Assembly (NCBI GenBank): GCA_026419775.2
Contig: JAOPGA020001810.1
Location: 62,001-126,000, forward strand
DNA: 64,000 nucleotides
Source of the DNA: Acrasis kona
Taxonomy: Eukaryota; Heterolobosea; Eutetramitea; Acrasida; Acrasidae
Direction: 5' to 3'
Shown in pieces: positions 32,540 to 42,884 of this stretch. The translations under genes were made by a program, and so were the position numbers. Each line of letters starts with the position of its first letter. Position 1 is the first letter of the stretch. The notes under the pieces were generated by a model, which saw only the letters and a list, made by a program, of their open reading frames with translations, made no database searches and was not told where the DNA came from.

Positions 32540-32735
32540 AAGGTCCACAACATCCATCAAAAGCGTTTATCTACCTACACGACACAATGAAGCATGCTCG
32601 GAAAACGAGTGCCGCAAAATTGAAGAAGACATTAAAATGTGGATGGACACCGCTACCAAACTCTCTCACGACATCATAATCATTGGTGATTTGAATGTAG
32701 ATAATGGATACCGAATTCTTCTTCGTGATTGATCT
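32540..32735 (+). pseudogene. Fragment resembling an endonuclease/exonuclease/phosphatase (DNase I-like) domain
   Basis: The plus strand reads VYLPTRHNEACSENECRKIE, then MWMDTATKLSHDIIIIGDLN, VDNGYRILLRD and a stop. IIIGDLNVD is the GDxN catalytic motif of the DNase I fold, as in LINE endonucleases and AP endonucleases, and YLPT upstream fits its place in the fold. Other domain motifs are missing, so this is a fragment. It may belong to a LINE of the nearby cluster or to an old cellular gene. Confidence 0.4.
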
Positions 32736-33099
32736 GAATGATGTTATTCTCGCATGGTCAGAAGAGTTCACAAAATTGAGGATCAAATCAAAACAAGGCA
32801 CCGAACGGGCAACCGCGTTCGATAGCCCTGCCTCAAAGATTTTGTTGTTATGCTTCATTGTTGCCGTTATTGCAATGGGATTGAACTACTCTTAACTCCA
32901 CGGAGACTTCTTTCATTTTGTTCAATTTCTCTGGTTGAGTTCAAATTCTGTGATTACAATCTGAATTCTTTTTCACATGAATACCCACCAAAGCAGTCGT
33001 ATCATTACAAGGGCAAGAAGGAGAGAATGTGGAACAGATTTGAAGTCAAAACATTTAGAGAACAACAAAAATCACAACATGTTGTCTCTTGAAAACAAT

Positions 33100-34495
33100 T
33101 TTATTCGGACTTTACATTTATCTTCCTGTTTGTTACTTCCGGTATGGCAAATATCGCTTCAAAATTATCATTGTGGATGTCATCACCATCACTATCAATA
33201 AGATCGATTTTATTACCCTTCTTGATGTTATGAAACAAGCTGAGTATGACCCTGAGAGCCAGCGCCTGAGTCTCAAGACAAAAACCAAGAAGAACTTCTA
33301 GAGATGGGTGGTTACGATTGGTATGATTTTAACGACGAAGCACATTATGCGGACGAAAACCACCAAACAAAAGAAATCGACAAGAACTTGATATAATAGA
33401 AAATGAGCCGTTTGAGATGATAGAGAATGAGCCGTTTGATGAATTTTTTGATAGGGTTCTACACTAAAACTCATATTNGTTAAGCATGTGTTATTTAAGT
33501 AAAATAATAATATCTTCTTTGCAGTGCTCACTCTTCTACTGTTGCATTACGTCGTGATTTATTATTGTATTTATACCTGCAATGTGCCAGTCATGTGAAA
33601 CAAACCGTTAAACGTCTCTCACTCCCTCCAACATCTTCTCAACCTGGACAGGTAAACTGCGTGTTTCACATGAAAGAAGACATTGGAGGGAAAGAAAGAC
33701 GTTTAACAAAAAACAGTCTTGAACCAGAAATTGTAACCAACCGTTGTACCTTGGTCAACGACCACAAATCCAAACCAACAATGATTTGATAGACGACCAG
33801 TTCCAACCTGTCCCCCCGCAACGAGTTGATTCTCACGAATGCACAGAAGCGTGGCAGGAAAAGGAAGGTGCACCCTAGGGCTGAGGAGGAGTACATAGTA
33901 GCAGTTCAAAATGGAACAACTGTTGTTAATAACATTTTCTCGTTCCGATTCATCGATCCTGATGGTGATAAAGTCATCACTTACTTAACGGACCCAACTT
34001 TGACCCTTCAATTTGAGTATGGAAATAAAGAAGTTTTCAAAGAACCTATGAAAGCTGCTGTTTTTGAAAGTCTTGACACCGCTCTCATCAAAATGAAGGA
34101 TCCCAAAAAAGACCTAAAAACGTACCCATTTCAACTGGCATGCGATTGGTGGGAGATGCTGTTTATCACTTTGATGCAACTAAGGGCTGGCTAAAAAAGG
34201 GGGTCACTGTAACCGTCAAAAAATCTCTTCTTGAGTTATTAAAGCAGGCGCAGACCGTATATGACCCAGAGCCGGAAGCTCAACCAGAACAAGTCGAATA
34301 GGAGGAGAATCGACATGATGGGAACCAAGATTTGTCTTTTGAAGAAATCGGTGGTTATGATGGGTACTTTGAGGATTTCGACACAGATGGCAACAACAGT
34401 CCTTCTCAAGATGAGGATGAACAACAAAAGGTTCAGACCAAATCCTGAAGAAGACTTTGATGGTTTTTTGAACCGAATTCTCAGTGAATAAAATG
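33100..34495 (+). pseudogene. Degenerate coding sequence, apparently two diverged copies, unknown family
   Basis: 33826-34194 is open for 122 residues (FSFRFIDPDGDKVITYLTDP, LQFEYGNKEVFKEPMKAAVF). The coding sense moves one frame to GDAVYHFDATKGWLKKGVTV, TVKKSLLELLKQAQTVYDPE and EIGGYDGYFEDFDTDGNN before 34450. A weaker copy lies at 33160-33400 (VITITINKIDFITLLDVMKQ, AEYDPES, GGYDWYDFNDEAHY). The pairs ...LLxxxKQAxxxYDPE and GGYDxY agree in order. A base N lies at 33479. I do not recognise the protein. Both look broken, though assembly error could explain the shift in the second copy. Confidence 0.4.
33604..33716. repeat. Imperfect inverted repeat (hairpin)
   Basis: GTTAAACGTCTCTCACTCCC and following bases at 33609-33641 pair with the sequence ending in GGGAAAGAAAGACGTTTAAC at about 33714 (about 27 of 33 positions). 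An inner pair CATGTGAAAC (33592) / GTTTCACATG (33662) also matches, though in a different register. It lies in decayed sequence and may be a MITE relic. Confidence 0.45.
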
Positions 34496-34563
34496 TGTAC
34501 ATTCTGAAATGCGTTTGTTAGTGATAACGTCTGACGTAAAAGCCATCAAAACTTCGTAGATTC

Positions 34564-34623
34564 ATTTTAATTGCCAGGTGAGGATTTTAATTGCTGGGTG
34601 AAGAATTTAATTGCCAGGTGAGA
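34564..34623 (+). promoter_or_regulatory. Three tandem copies of a TTTAATTGCCAGGTGAGA-like motif upstream of the dioxygenase-like gene
   Basis: Three near-copies of about 20 bp (ATTTTAATTGCCAGGTGAGG, ATTTTAATTGCTGGGTGAAG, AATTTAATTGCCAGGTGAGA) in head-to-tail order, ending about 150 bp before the start at 34772. The spacing suggests repeated binding sites for one factor; the CAGGTG core is an E-box sequence. Simple tandem duplication without function is the alternative. Confidence 0.45.
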
Positions 34624-34771
34624 AATCTCCAATTCCGAATAAATTCATCATTGTCGGGTTATTTAGTCTTTGGGATTTAATAATTCCATATTGCGGGTTA
34701 GAAGGAAATAACCCATCGCGAATATTTAAGGACGCAATATGATAACGAGAGTCACAAAAACATAAAAACAG

Positions 34772-35653
34772 ATGAGCAGAGTGTTGGCAATCATCATTAT
34801 TTTTACACTACTGCATTGTTTGTTCACAAAGGAAGCTTGTGTGTTAACATCCGAGGAGACCGTGGGTCCTTACTATGTGGAAAATATGCCATTTCGTCAA
34901 GATGTTAGGGAAGATAGACAAGGAATCCCTCTTAAGTTAAATATTACCGTGGTTGATACAAACAGTGAGTGCAAACCTCTTCCTGGTGCTGTTGTAGAAA
35001 TTTGGCATTGCGATTCTCAAGGAGTATACTCTCATTATCAGGCTCAAAGTTTAGGAACAGGCTCACAAACAGACGACTCCACTTTTTTAAGGGGAAAAAC
35101 GTATTCAGATTCAAAAGGGGTGGCATCATTTATCACAATATACCCAGGATGGTATGAGGGGAGAACTGTCCATATACATGTCAGAGTTCATTTTGGAGGA
35201 CTTATTGTGCACACTGGCCAATTATACTTTAACGAGACAATAACCGATTGGGTGAGCAAAATCAGTCCTTACTCTTCACACAGTATCGATATTGTATCAC
35301 ATGCCGAAGATGGTATATTCAACATAGATGGTCTTGCCACTGCCTACTTCTTAGGAGATTCTGTATCAGATGGATTCACAGCAACGGTGACGGCGGTCGT
35401 TAACTCCACAAATGTACCAGCTGCAGCCGGGTTTGGTCCAGGAATGAGAGGTCCAGGAATTCTCATGTTCTTGTCAAGACATTGGATGGCGGTGTTGGCG
35501 GTGATTTTATCTATTTTTGTAACAATATCAATCGGTGCTGTGTTTGTGGTGTGGTACATTAAGAGACGCAACAAAAAGAACATGGATATGGAGCCTGTTG
35601 AAGAGATCCTTTCTGCAGATTCACCAAGCTTTCCTCTAAGACAAGAATTGTAA
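34772..35653 (+). CDS. Intradiol ring-cleavage dioxygenase-like type I membrane protein
   Basis: 293 residues. Signal peptide at the N-terminus (MSRVLAIIIIFTLLHCLFT). The dioxygenase fold is visible: ETVGPYYVENMPFRQDV, PLPGAVVEIWHCDSQGVYSH (with a Tyr ligand candidate), YPGWYEGRTVHIHVRVHF (Tyr ligand candidate and HIH). In intradiol enzymes two Tyr and two His bind Fe(III) and catechols are split between the hydroxyls; these four positions seem kept here. After residue 240 comes a membrane segment (WMAVLAVILSIFVTISIGAVF), a basic stop-transfer KRRNKK and a short acidic tail. The enzyme would act outside the cell, as in the extracellular fungal members. Substrate unknown. A C-terminal anchor is unusual for the family. 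Confidence 0.8.
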   Translation: MSRVLAIIIIFTLLHCLFTKEACVLTSEETVGPYYVENMPFRQDVREDRQGIPLKLNITVVDTNSECKPLPGAVVEIWHCDSQGVYSHYQAQSLGTGSQTDDSTFLRGKTYSDSKGVASFITIYPGWYEGRTVHIHVRVHFGGLIVHTGQLYFNETITDWVSKISPYSSHSIDIVSHAEDGIFNIDGLATAYFLGDSVSDGFTATVTAVVNSTNVPAAAGFGPGMRGPGILMFLSRHWMAVLAVILSIFVTISIGAVFVVWYIKRRNKKNMDMEPVEEILSADSPSFPLRQEL

Positions 35654-35711
35654 AATAAACGAGAAGTTCTTATAAGATTTTTAGTTGTCATTCATACAAT
35701 CACATTTTGAA

Positions 35712-36866
35712 TCAAGTTTTCCTACACGAGCGAATATGTATAAGTAAGGGTGAAGGTTCGAATCTTCGATGGCATTTCGGACATGTACACATACCCGCAG
35801 TATAATTGTGTCTGGCCTCAACATTGTATTTCTCAATATCTTCCAAACTCGATTTATTTTCTGGAACTGGTAATGTTGGAGCTTTGGCAGTCTCTCCTTT
35901 GCAATCCTCAGGCACACCAGCGTTCTCAATCTCCCTCTTTTTGGGGCAACTTTTCAAATGAATCGGAAGGGACGCTGTACCATATTCGTTACCACAAGAG
36001 TAACACACTAAAAGACGTCTTTTGGTAGGTTTCTCCTGATGAACATCCACAGTCCACAAATTACCTTGCTCGTCCTTACAACTTTTTAAATGTACTAATA
36101 AACTGTCGGGCTCGAAGTGGCGGTTGCAATTACTATGAGGGCATCGACACATGGATTTCTCAAATATTTCGGCTGCCTGCTTGTTGTATGCATCATAGTG
36201 ATCATGAGAAGCAGATTCGGTGGGTGCTGGAAGCGAAGGAGGATTTGGAGCTGCGGGTCTTAATTGCTTAGGTACTTCTTTAAGATTGTTCCTTCGTCTT
36301 TCAGGACATTGTTTTTGATGTATTGGTAGTGATGCAGTACTGTATTTCTTGCCACAACTATAGCATATAATCATTCTGCTGTTGGGACTTTGACTGGTCT
36401 TTAAAGCCGCACGCACTTTGCGATACTCAGAATGCTTCTCCTCCGACCAAATCTGGCCATTTTCATCCTTGCAGAAGCGTAAATGTACCAAAAGTCGGTC
36501 AGGTTCAAATCTTCTTCCACAATTTTTATGTGGACATTTGCACATAGCGCTCCTATGTGCTTTATAAGCAGCTTGATTGTATTCTTCTATTTGTTGAGCA
36601 TTTGCATCCTCTAATGGGACAGGTAGTTTAGGTTGCGCTGGATCTTTTGGGAAAAGTTCACGAGGTAGTATTCTCAAGTTTGCTCTCCTCTTTTCCGGAC
36701 ATTGTTTTTGATGAACTCCTAGTGAAGCGGGACCGTGTTTTTGACCACACATGTAGCAAATTATCATTCGAGAATGATGCTCGATTACATTTGGAGTTTT
36801 AGTTTCTTGTTGAGTGTCTGAAGGGATAGATTTAGACTGCTTGGCTCTGGAGCCACCAGCGCCCAT
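35712..36866 (-). CDS. C2HC zinc-finger repeat protein (ZNF474-like) with N-myristoylation motif
   Basis: 384 residues from the ATG at 36866. The N-terminus MGAGGSRAKQSKS fits an N-myristoyl acceptor (Gly2, Ser6, basic after), suggesting membrane or axonemal membrane attachment. Three copies of a two-finger unit follow. Finger type 1: ICYMCGQKHGPASLGVHQKQ plus Cys. Finger type 2: CPHKNCGRRFEPDRLLVHLR with following Cys. Each is CxxC...HxxxC. The linkers carry LPVP and E-x-YN-x-A repeats. The C2HC_2 fingers with RRFxPDRLxxH are known from ZNF474/ZC2HC1 proteins, which are often expressed in ciliated or flagellated cells. A role in flagellates is inference; binding partner unknown. Confidence 0.85.
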   Translation of the reverse strand: MGAGGSRAKQSKSIPSDTQQETKTPNVIEHHSRMIICYMCGQKHGPASLGVHQKQCPEKRRANLRILPRELFPKDPAQPKLPVPLEDANAQQIEEYNQAAYKAHRSAMCKCPHKNCGRRFEPDRLLVHLRFCKDENGQIWSEEKHSEYRKVRAALKTSQSPNSRMIICYSCGKKYSTASLPIHQKQCPERRRNNLKEVPKQLRPAAPNPPSLPAPTESASHDHYDAYNKQAAEIFEKSMCRCPHSNCNRHFEPDSLLVHLKSCKDEQGNLWTVDVHQEKPTKRRLLVCYSCGNEYGTASLPIHLKSCPKKREIENAGVPEDCKGETAKAPTLPVPENKSSLEDIEKYNVEARHNYTAGMCTCPKCHRRFEPSPLLIHIRSCRKT

Positions 36867-37156
36867 TGTAAATCAACTACAGTTTGCATCAGTTTATTTT
36901 TCGAAAAGATATTGAGCTGACAAGACGATGGTCCTGAGCGATGGTCTGGTTTATCAATTTGTTAAGGAAGTGTCAACAAAATCATTAAAAGTAAAATATG
37001 TTTAGGAGCCATCTGCTGGTTGGAGTTGGTAAAGTAAAAAAGGTTCCAAGCATTTTAAAGCGGCTATAAAAAATAATTAAGGACACATACAAGATAATAG
37101 ATTTTAATGATACAGTAGGTGTTTATGCTTCGGAAAGACCCGTCACATTTAAACAA

Positions 37157-38953
37157 TTATTTTTGGACGTAGTCCCTTTGGTCTTGAATCATGAATACAA
37201 ACTCCTCCTCGTCAGTTATTAGAGCATTCCCTTGATTATTAGAGGATTTATTTACTGTTATCAAAACCGCTATGGTATTACTTTGATCCTTTGTTGTCAT
37301 GATGGTTTCAAGAGGGCTTGTAACACTCTTGTAAAACTCGCCTTGGAGATTAGGAAAGTAATCTTGTATCAGTGTATTTTTGGATGGCTCTTCGAACAAA
37401 TGATCAAATGGAGCATTTGTATGAATAATAGCTCCACTAGAAGTAGTAATAGCAATACAATAAGGAATAGCATTTATCCAAGACCGCAGCTTCACGTCCT
37501 GACTCATAATTCGGTTCATAACTGTATTTAGAGCCTTCACCATCATAAAAAAAGAGAACTGAATATTCCTAACCTCGTATAATAGTGAATATCTTTGAGA
37601 AGGACCTTCAAGTGAAGAGTCAGATATCTGCTTCATTTGAAGGTCAAGTTTATTTAGTGGAAGGACAATAGCAGACGCCAGAAGTAGTGCAATTGCAACG
37701 AAGATTATCAAAGCGAATGCAGTTACCCCGATTGTAACACCAATACTCTGATATACCTTCTCCATGATATCTTTATCAGGAATTGCAACAATAACTTTTA
37801 AATCAATATCACTACCATCAAAACCAGAGACTTGAATCCAGTATCTTTGGTTGTTAACATCTAGAAAAGAAGATAAGTTGGTGATATTTATTGACCAACC
37901 ATACTGGTTTTGTAGTAATTTTACAACAGATCTTACAACAACATTACTAGAAGAGTTTGCAAAAATCATATTATACTTATCATCTGTAACATTTCCGGAA
38001 GATATTCCAACCAACAATGCATCTTTATTTATAATAAAAGAAATACCGTCAGTGGTACTATTTAATTTACGGAGAAATTGGTCGATGGCAAGAGTAGAAT
38101 AGTCCACACCAAACACTGCCTTCAGACTACCATTTACGTAAAATGGTGCTGCTGATGTAATTGTAATCAAACCAGAGAATGCATCAACATAAAGATCAGT
38201 GAATATTGGTCCCTTCATAATGGCAGATTTTATGTACCATGGCCTTTGAGTTGGTGCATATGTCAATGGCTCGTAGGCACCACTTATGATTGCACCAGTA
38301 ATATTATTTGCTTTGTAAGCGTACATCAAGGTGTCGCTTGCCAACCTTTGTCTGTAAACAATATCGCTCCCTTCTACACCATAATAAAAGTTTTCATCAA
38401 GAGGCGTCGCCACGTAGACTGCAGCAATGTTTGGAGAGGTACCTGTAAAACTTGGTGCGTTTCTGGTACCTAATAATAGATGAGCAAGTAATATTCTACT
38501 TGACTCTGGACTGTAGTCATTAGGATCTACCATAAAGGCGGTGATACCCATGGAATTTATTAAAGGTGGTGTTGATAGAATTAGTGAGCACTGTTGAAGA
38601 ATACCTGAACTAATTTGATCCTGTAGTCTTCTCGCAATTGTCATGATGGTGACAAAAGACATTGAGAATCCTATGGCCCAGATAATAGCAACTATTGCAA
38701 CTATCTGTAAAACGTAAAAGAATGGTAGTAGTACACAGAGAGAACACAGTCTTTGCCATGTTTTGTTGGATTCGAACTTCCTCCTAATTATCTGGTCTGT
38801 ACTTGTTTGGATGCTGTCTGCCACGCTTCTACCCTTTTGAACAGCCATGCTACTTGTTTGAGCCCTCAGAGATTGAGAAGTATCAAAGATACCTTCGCCA
38901 GTGCTTGATACAGGGGTGCCCCAAGGAGAATCTGGTGTAGATGATGATGACAT
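37157..38953 (-). CDS. Cache-domain receptor with HAMP-like segment and PAS-like tail, no output domain
   Basis: 598 residues. A Ser-rich cytoplasmic N-terminus of about 80 residues is followed by TM1 (VLQIVAIVAIIWAIGFSMSF). The extracellular part (about residues 105-395) has the double Cache signature: YVATPLDENFYYGVE, APTQRPWYIKSAIMKGP, SAAPFYVNGSLKAVFGVDYS. TM2 (GVTAFALIIFVAIALLLAS) leads into a HAMP-like linker (PLNKLDLQMKQISD), a helix with VRNIQFSFFMMVKALNTV, and a PAS-like end (WINAIPYCIAITTSSGAIIH). Similar Cache-HAMP receptors in heterolobosean amoebae carry a cyclase domain; here the protein ends without one. It may be a decoy, or act in a complex. Ligands of Cache domains are small molecules such as amino acids. 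Confidence 0.82.
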   Translation of the reverse strand: MSSSSTPDSPWGTPVSSTGEGIFDTSQSLRAQTSSMAVQKGRSVADSIQTSTDQIIRRKFESNKTWQRLCSLCVLLPFFYVLQIVAIVAIIWAIGFSMSFVTIMTIARRLQDQISSGILQQCSLILSTPPLINSMGITAFMVDPNDYSPESSRILLAHLLLGTRNAPSFTGTSPNIAAVYVATPLDENFYYGVEGSDIVYRQRLASDTLMYAYKANNITGAIISGAYEPLTYAPTQRPWYIKSAIMKGPIFTDLYVDAFSGLITITSAAPFYVNGSLKAVFGVDYSTLAIDQFLRKLNSTTDGISFIINKDALLVGISSGNVTDDKYNMIFANSSSNVVVRSVVKLLQNQYGWSINITNLSSFLDVNNQRYWIQVSGFDGSDIDLKVIVAIPDKDIMEKVYQSIGVTIGVTAFALIIFVAIALLLASAIVLPLNKLDLQMKQISDSSLEGPSQRYSLLYEVRNIQFSFFMMVKALNTVMNRIMSQDVKLRSWINAIPYCIAITTSSGAIIHTNAPFDHLFEEPSKNTLIQDYFPNLQGEFYKSVTSPLETIMTTKDQSNTIAVLITVNKSSNNQGNALITDEEEFVFMIQDQRDYVQK

Positions 38954-39979
38954 GATTTTTGATTAAATGAAAGACCCATCATTACTTTTCACCTTGATCC
39001 AGCAACTTCGTTAATGAAACATCACTTGGCCATCCAATCATCACGAATTGTACAATTTTGGTCAAAAGCGGACTTTATTGCGTGAATTCAAACTTGATAG
39101 AACTAAAGTCAATGAAAAGACAAGCCACATCTATCTGCACACTAAACACTTCTTCTGCGATTGAAATAAATGTAGATAATGTTTCATACTGGAATGTTTT
39201 TATTTTTTAAATCCCATCACAAACACACAATACAACTGTGATTCAACATTAATCAACTGTATAATTAACATTTGATGGAACTTTATTATCAGGTTCTTCG
39301 ACATGGATAAAGCAGTCCTGCAAAGAATCCCAAAACAATACAAGCGTGGTGTTTTCTGGGCGCGATGGCTTTTAGCTTATTACAATGAAATTAGGCAATT
39401 TCGGTGTACCAAATTACTGGCTCCGTATTGATTTGAATCTACCCTCGTGGCCGAGTGCAGATCTAGTTTTATTTTTAATTTTGTGAGTCATATCAATCTT
39501 GAAGATTACAGAGTAGAATATCCCTGTTATTAAACCTGTCCCGCACCATCGAATAAATCCAACGTGTGTAAAATCTCATAACCACCATTAGACTTAGAAG
39601 CCAACAGGAATTATTTTACAAAAAGTGGGATAATTCCACCCCTGTTTATTACACAATCACCTTCCTTCCAATAGAGGTGTTGAGTACATTTCAATTATTA
39701 ATATCGAACCTTCGTTGATTGCAGGATAGTACGATTCTACTAATGGGGAAGTAACTGACAGTTTAAAAATACTATTTCCAATCAAATTCAATCAAAATAC
39801 ATAATTCTGTCTATAAATAAACTATAAGATTTGAAGTTCAGTTAGAAACAAACAAAAAATAAACTTCGTTGAAAGAACATCACAGTAACAATTCAACATT
39901 CAAATCTTACCAGAGAACTCAAGCTGTATACATTCATTAATATCACATTATCACCAAGACGACGAAACATTCATAAATC
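38954..39979. other. Intergenic stretch, no gene seen
   Basis: About 1 kb between the divergent receptor gene and the acetyltransferase. No frame with coding character, no repeat shared with the window and no tRNA pattern was found. It presumably contains both promoters. Confidence 0.4.
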
Positions 39980-40937
39980 ATGTTATCCATAAATACTATT
40001 GTACAAAGCCCTGCTGTTATGATGGACCATAATTACATTTTTGGAACCCAAGAAGCAGCCTCAAAGATGTCCGCCAGTTTACCCACCCAAGACTTCAACT
40101 TGAGAGCGACCCAGCTCTCAATCCAGACCGACCAAGGCCTTCAGGGGAGGAAGTTGTGTTTTTAGCGTCCAAGATTCCAACAAAAAAGCCTCCACGCCAT
40201 TGCCCCGCCTAATTACAGACCATTCCTTCCTTAACGCCAATGAGTCACAAGCAGATACTAAATCCCCATGCGCCACTCTAGAAGATGGCGTCATAAGAGA
40301 ATACAATCCTGAGAGCAAGCGTACCCTACATGCACTACAAGTATACTCAAGAACATTTTGCAGCCAGGTTGATTTAAGTCCTAGTTGCATTAAGCAGTAT
40401 CTACGTGAGGACAAATACTTTATGTTATGCCTGCCTGACCAACAAGACCGGGACAAGATTATTGCATGCGCATTCTTAGCTGAACTAAGCAATGGTTTCG
40501 TCATGCTTGAATACTTGTTCGTTGATCAACAGAGGAGCGGAAAGGGTGTTGGTACCAAGTTTTTTAACCAAATAAAAGACTTCCTTCGCCTTCGTATGAA
40601 CTGTAGATACATTATGCTTGAATGCTTGAAGCGTCTTGTAGGTTGGTATTCACGTATGGGTGCTCAAGATCCAAAACTCAACAGACAACATTGGGTGAAG
40701 CGCATATCTGACCATTACAGAGACAACCGACTTATCGACACCACAGAGGAACAAAAACTCTTCACAATTTTGATTGCACCACTAGTCAACTCTGAAACAC
40801 TACCTAAAAACGATACCATCAAAGAGCAGTTGCACTATGTACGCCACGAAATACAAAAAATGAAGAAGAGCGAGGAATGCACTGTAAGCTTATGCGGCGC
40901 GGACGAGAAAGTACAAGTGTGGGCGTTAGACGAGTGA
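39980..40937 (+). CDS. GNAT-family N-acetyltransferase, frame broken by one T in a T-run
   Basis: The start codon at 39980 opens 61 codons that end in TTTTAG at about 40159-40164. Dropping one T from the five-T run (40159-40163) leads into the frame that carries the rest, which itself has no ATG (GKLCF-SVQDSN join). The joined protein is about 318 residues. The GNAT core is seen at MLEYLFVDQQRSGKGVGTKF (acetyl-CoA pyrophosphate loop R/QxxGxG) and a helix NQIKDFLRLRM. Donor acetyl-CoA is expected; the acceptor is unknown. Given two other homopolymer breaks in this window, an assembly error is as likely as a true mutation. It is convergent with the carboxypeptidase gene. Confidence 0.7.
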
Positions 40938-41031
40938 AAACAACTTTATGTACAAATAAATGTAAATTTTAATACTGTAACCATCACATTCATCAAACCC
41001 AATACACATATACTTTTAACAAAATTCTTTT

Positions 41032-42747
41032 TTATTTCAACTTGTATACATCATTATACTTTTCAGTCAAATACTTGACAAAGTGACTTGCATTCAACTT
41101 TTCCCCAGTAGCTTCCTCCAACAACTTGTTAGCATTCAATGTGACGCTGCCCTTCTTGTGAACATTTTCTCCCAACCACTTGCAAATCTCTCCATACTCT
41201 GCCTTCTTAATCCACTCATCAATTTGAGGTAAACTTGCTAATTGAGCGGCATACATGGCTCCAAGTGTATAAGTAGGGAAGTATCCAAATGCTCCGCTTG
41301 ACCAATGAACATCCTGAAGGACGCCCGTTGAGTCGTTGGTTGGTTCAATTCCCAAATAGTCCTTCATTTTTTGGTTCCAAATGGTTGGAAGGTCGTCCAC
41401 GTTTATGGATCCATCGAATAGTCCCTTTTCAATTTCAAAGCGAAGAATAATGTGTAGAGGGTATGTGACTTCGTCGGCTTCAACGCGGATCAGGTTGTCA
41501 AAGTCTAGTGCGTTTGCTGCTTGATAAATTTCTTCGGGTGGACTGTCGCGGATGTGAGGGAATGTTGAGCGAATGTTGTTCCATTGTTTTTCCCAGAATG
41601 ATTTACTTAGCAATACGTGTCTTTCCCAGAATAAACTCTAAAACTGTGAATGGAGGGGAATGAAAATTAACTTACTTGTGATTCATGGAAACCCATGCTG
41701 AGTGGTTGTGACACTGGCTGACCAAGATGATCTGGATTTAATTGTGCTTCGTACAGTGCATGACCACTTTCATGAATGGTTCCAGCAAGTCCTTGTAAGA
41801 ATTCATCATTTCTGAATCTTGAAGTGATGCGGACATCAGTGGTGCTGATTCCAATGGTAAAGGGATGAGCCGAAACGTCCAGACGACCAGTGTCGAAACT
41901 GAATTGAGCAACCTCTGTGGCGACACGCTTGTTTAACTCTTCCTGCTTCTTTACATCAAAACCGGTCACTGTGTCTTTCTGTAAAAAAATGTTAAAAATG
42001 TTCAACGAATTGTCACCTACTAAAATGGAGCAGTCTACAGCTCTTCCATTCTTTCTGATCTCTGCAATGAGTGGCACTAACACTTTTTTGACTTCATCAA
42101 AAACAGATTGGATTTGATCTGTTGTGAGCTCTGTTACGTATAATTAAGCAACGTTAAGGGGCATTAAGAATTTTACCTGGTTCATAATCATCAAGTAGTG
42201 CATCATAGACGGGCAACTTTGGGTGGACTAATGCTGCTATTTCTTTCCTGAGCTCTATCCACCTCTTTAGAATGGGTGCAAACTTTGAAAAGTTTGATTC
42301 CTTCTTTGCTTCAACCTATAAGGTGTTAGGGAGAGATAAAGTGGAACACAAACCCAGCATTGGAATCCAGTGCTGCTTAATTTAGAACACTCTTCCACAA
42401 GGTTTTTTGGTACCTTAACCTTCTTATCGTAATCCTTGCGAATTAAATAGACATTTTTTCTTTCATACTCATTTAGCTCATTTAGGTCTGACTTTTCCAA
42501 CTCTTGAAGGTATCTAGACGTAAGTTATAAAAAAACAAGAATAAGAGAATTACTCGTTGATGCTGCTATCGGTCTCTAGATCGTGTAACATTCCGCTTAT
42601 GACAGCCATTTGTTCCCCACGAACATCAGAGCTTTTTGGTGGCATAACAACCTGTTGATCCCATTCAAGTACACCATTTATGCCCCTTAAGTAGTGTGCC
42701 TTTAAAACTAAACTTGTGAGTTTCGTGTATGTTTGTCTCAATGACAT
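41032..42747 (-). CDS. M32 family (carboxypeptidase Taq-type) metallocarboxypeptidase, six exons
   Basis: Exons: 42747-42554, 42513-42354, 42315-42177, 42130-42021, 41978-41676 and 41637-41032, with introns of 40, 38, 46, 42 and 38 bp. The sum, 1512 nt, gives 503 residues, the usual length for M32. The start MSLRQTYTKLTSLVLKAHYL fits the family N-terminus. The zinc site is in GTIHESGHALYEAQL: HExxH is intact, with Ser where most members have Phe. Other family marks: LEWDQQVVMPP, GRLDVSAHPFTIGI, HESQSLFWERHVLLSKSFWE (across an intron) and FGYFPTYTLGAMYAAQL. The enzyme removes C-terminal residues from peptides in the cytosol. The 42-bp fourth intron is a multiple of three without stop, so it can hide in a frame scan. 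Confidence 0.93.
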
Positions 42748-42884
42748 TTTGTTTTCTGGTTGTCCTTCTTGATCAAGAAATAAAGCAAGGACCAAATTAT
42801 TATAAAACGAACAAACGATCAAATCTGTTTATATAAAGACAAGAAAAGTAACAAAAGAAAGAACAACAAATGTAACGCTTTTAT

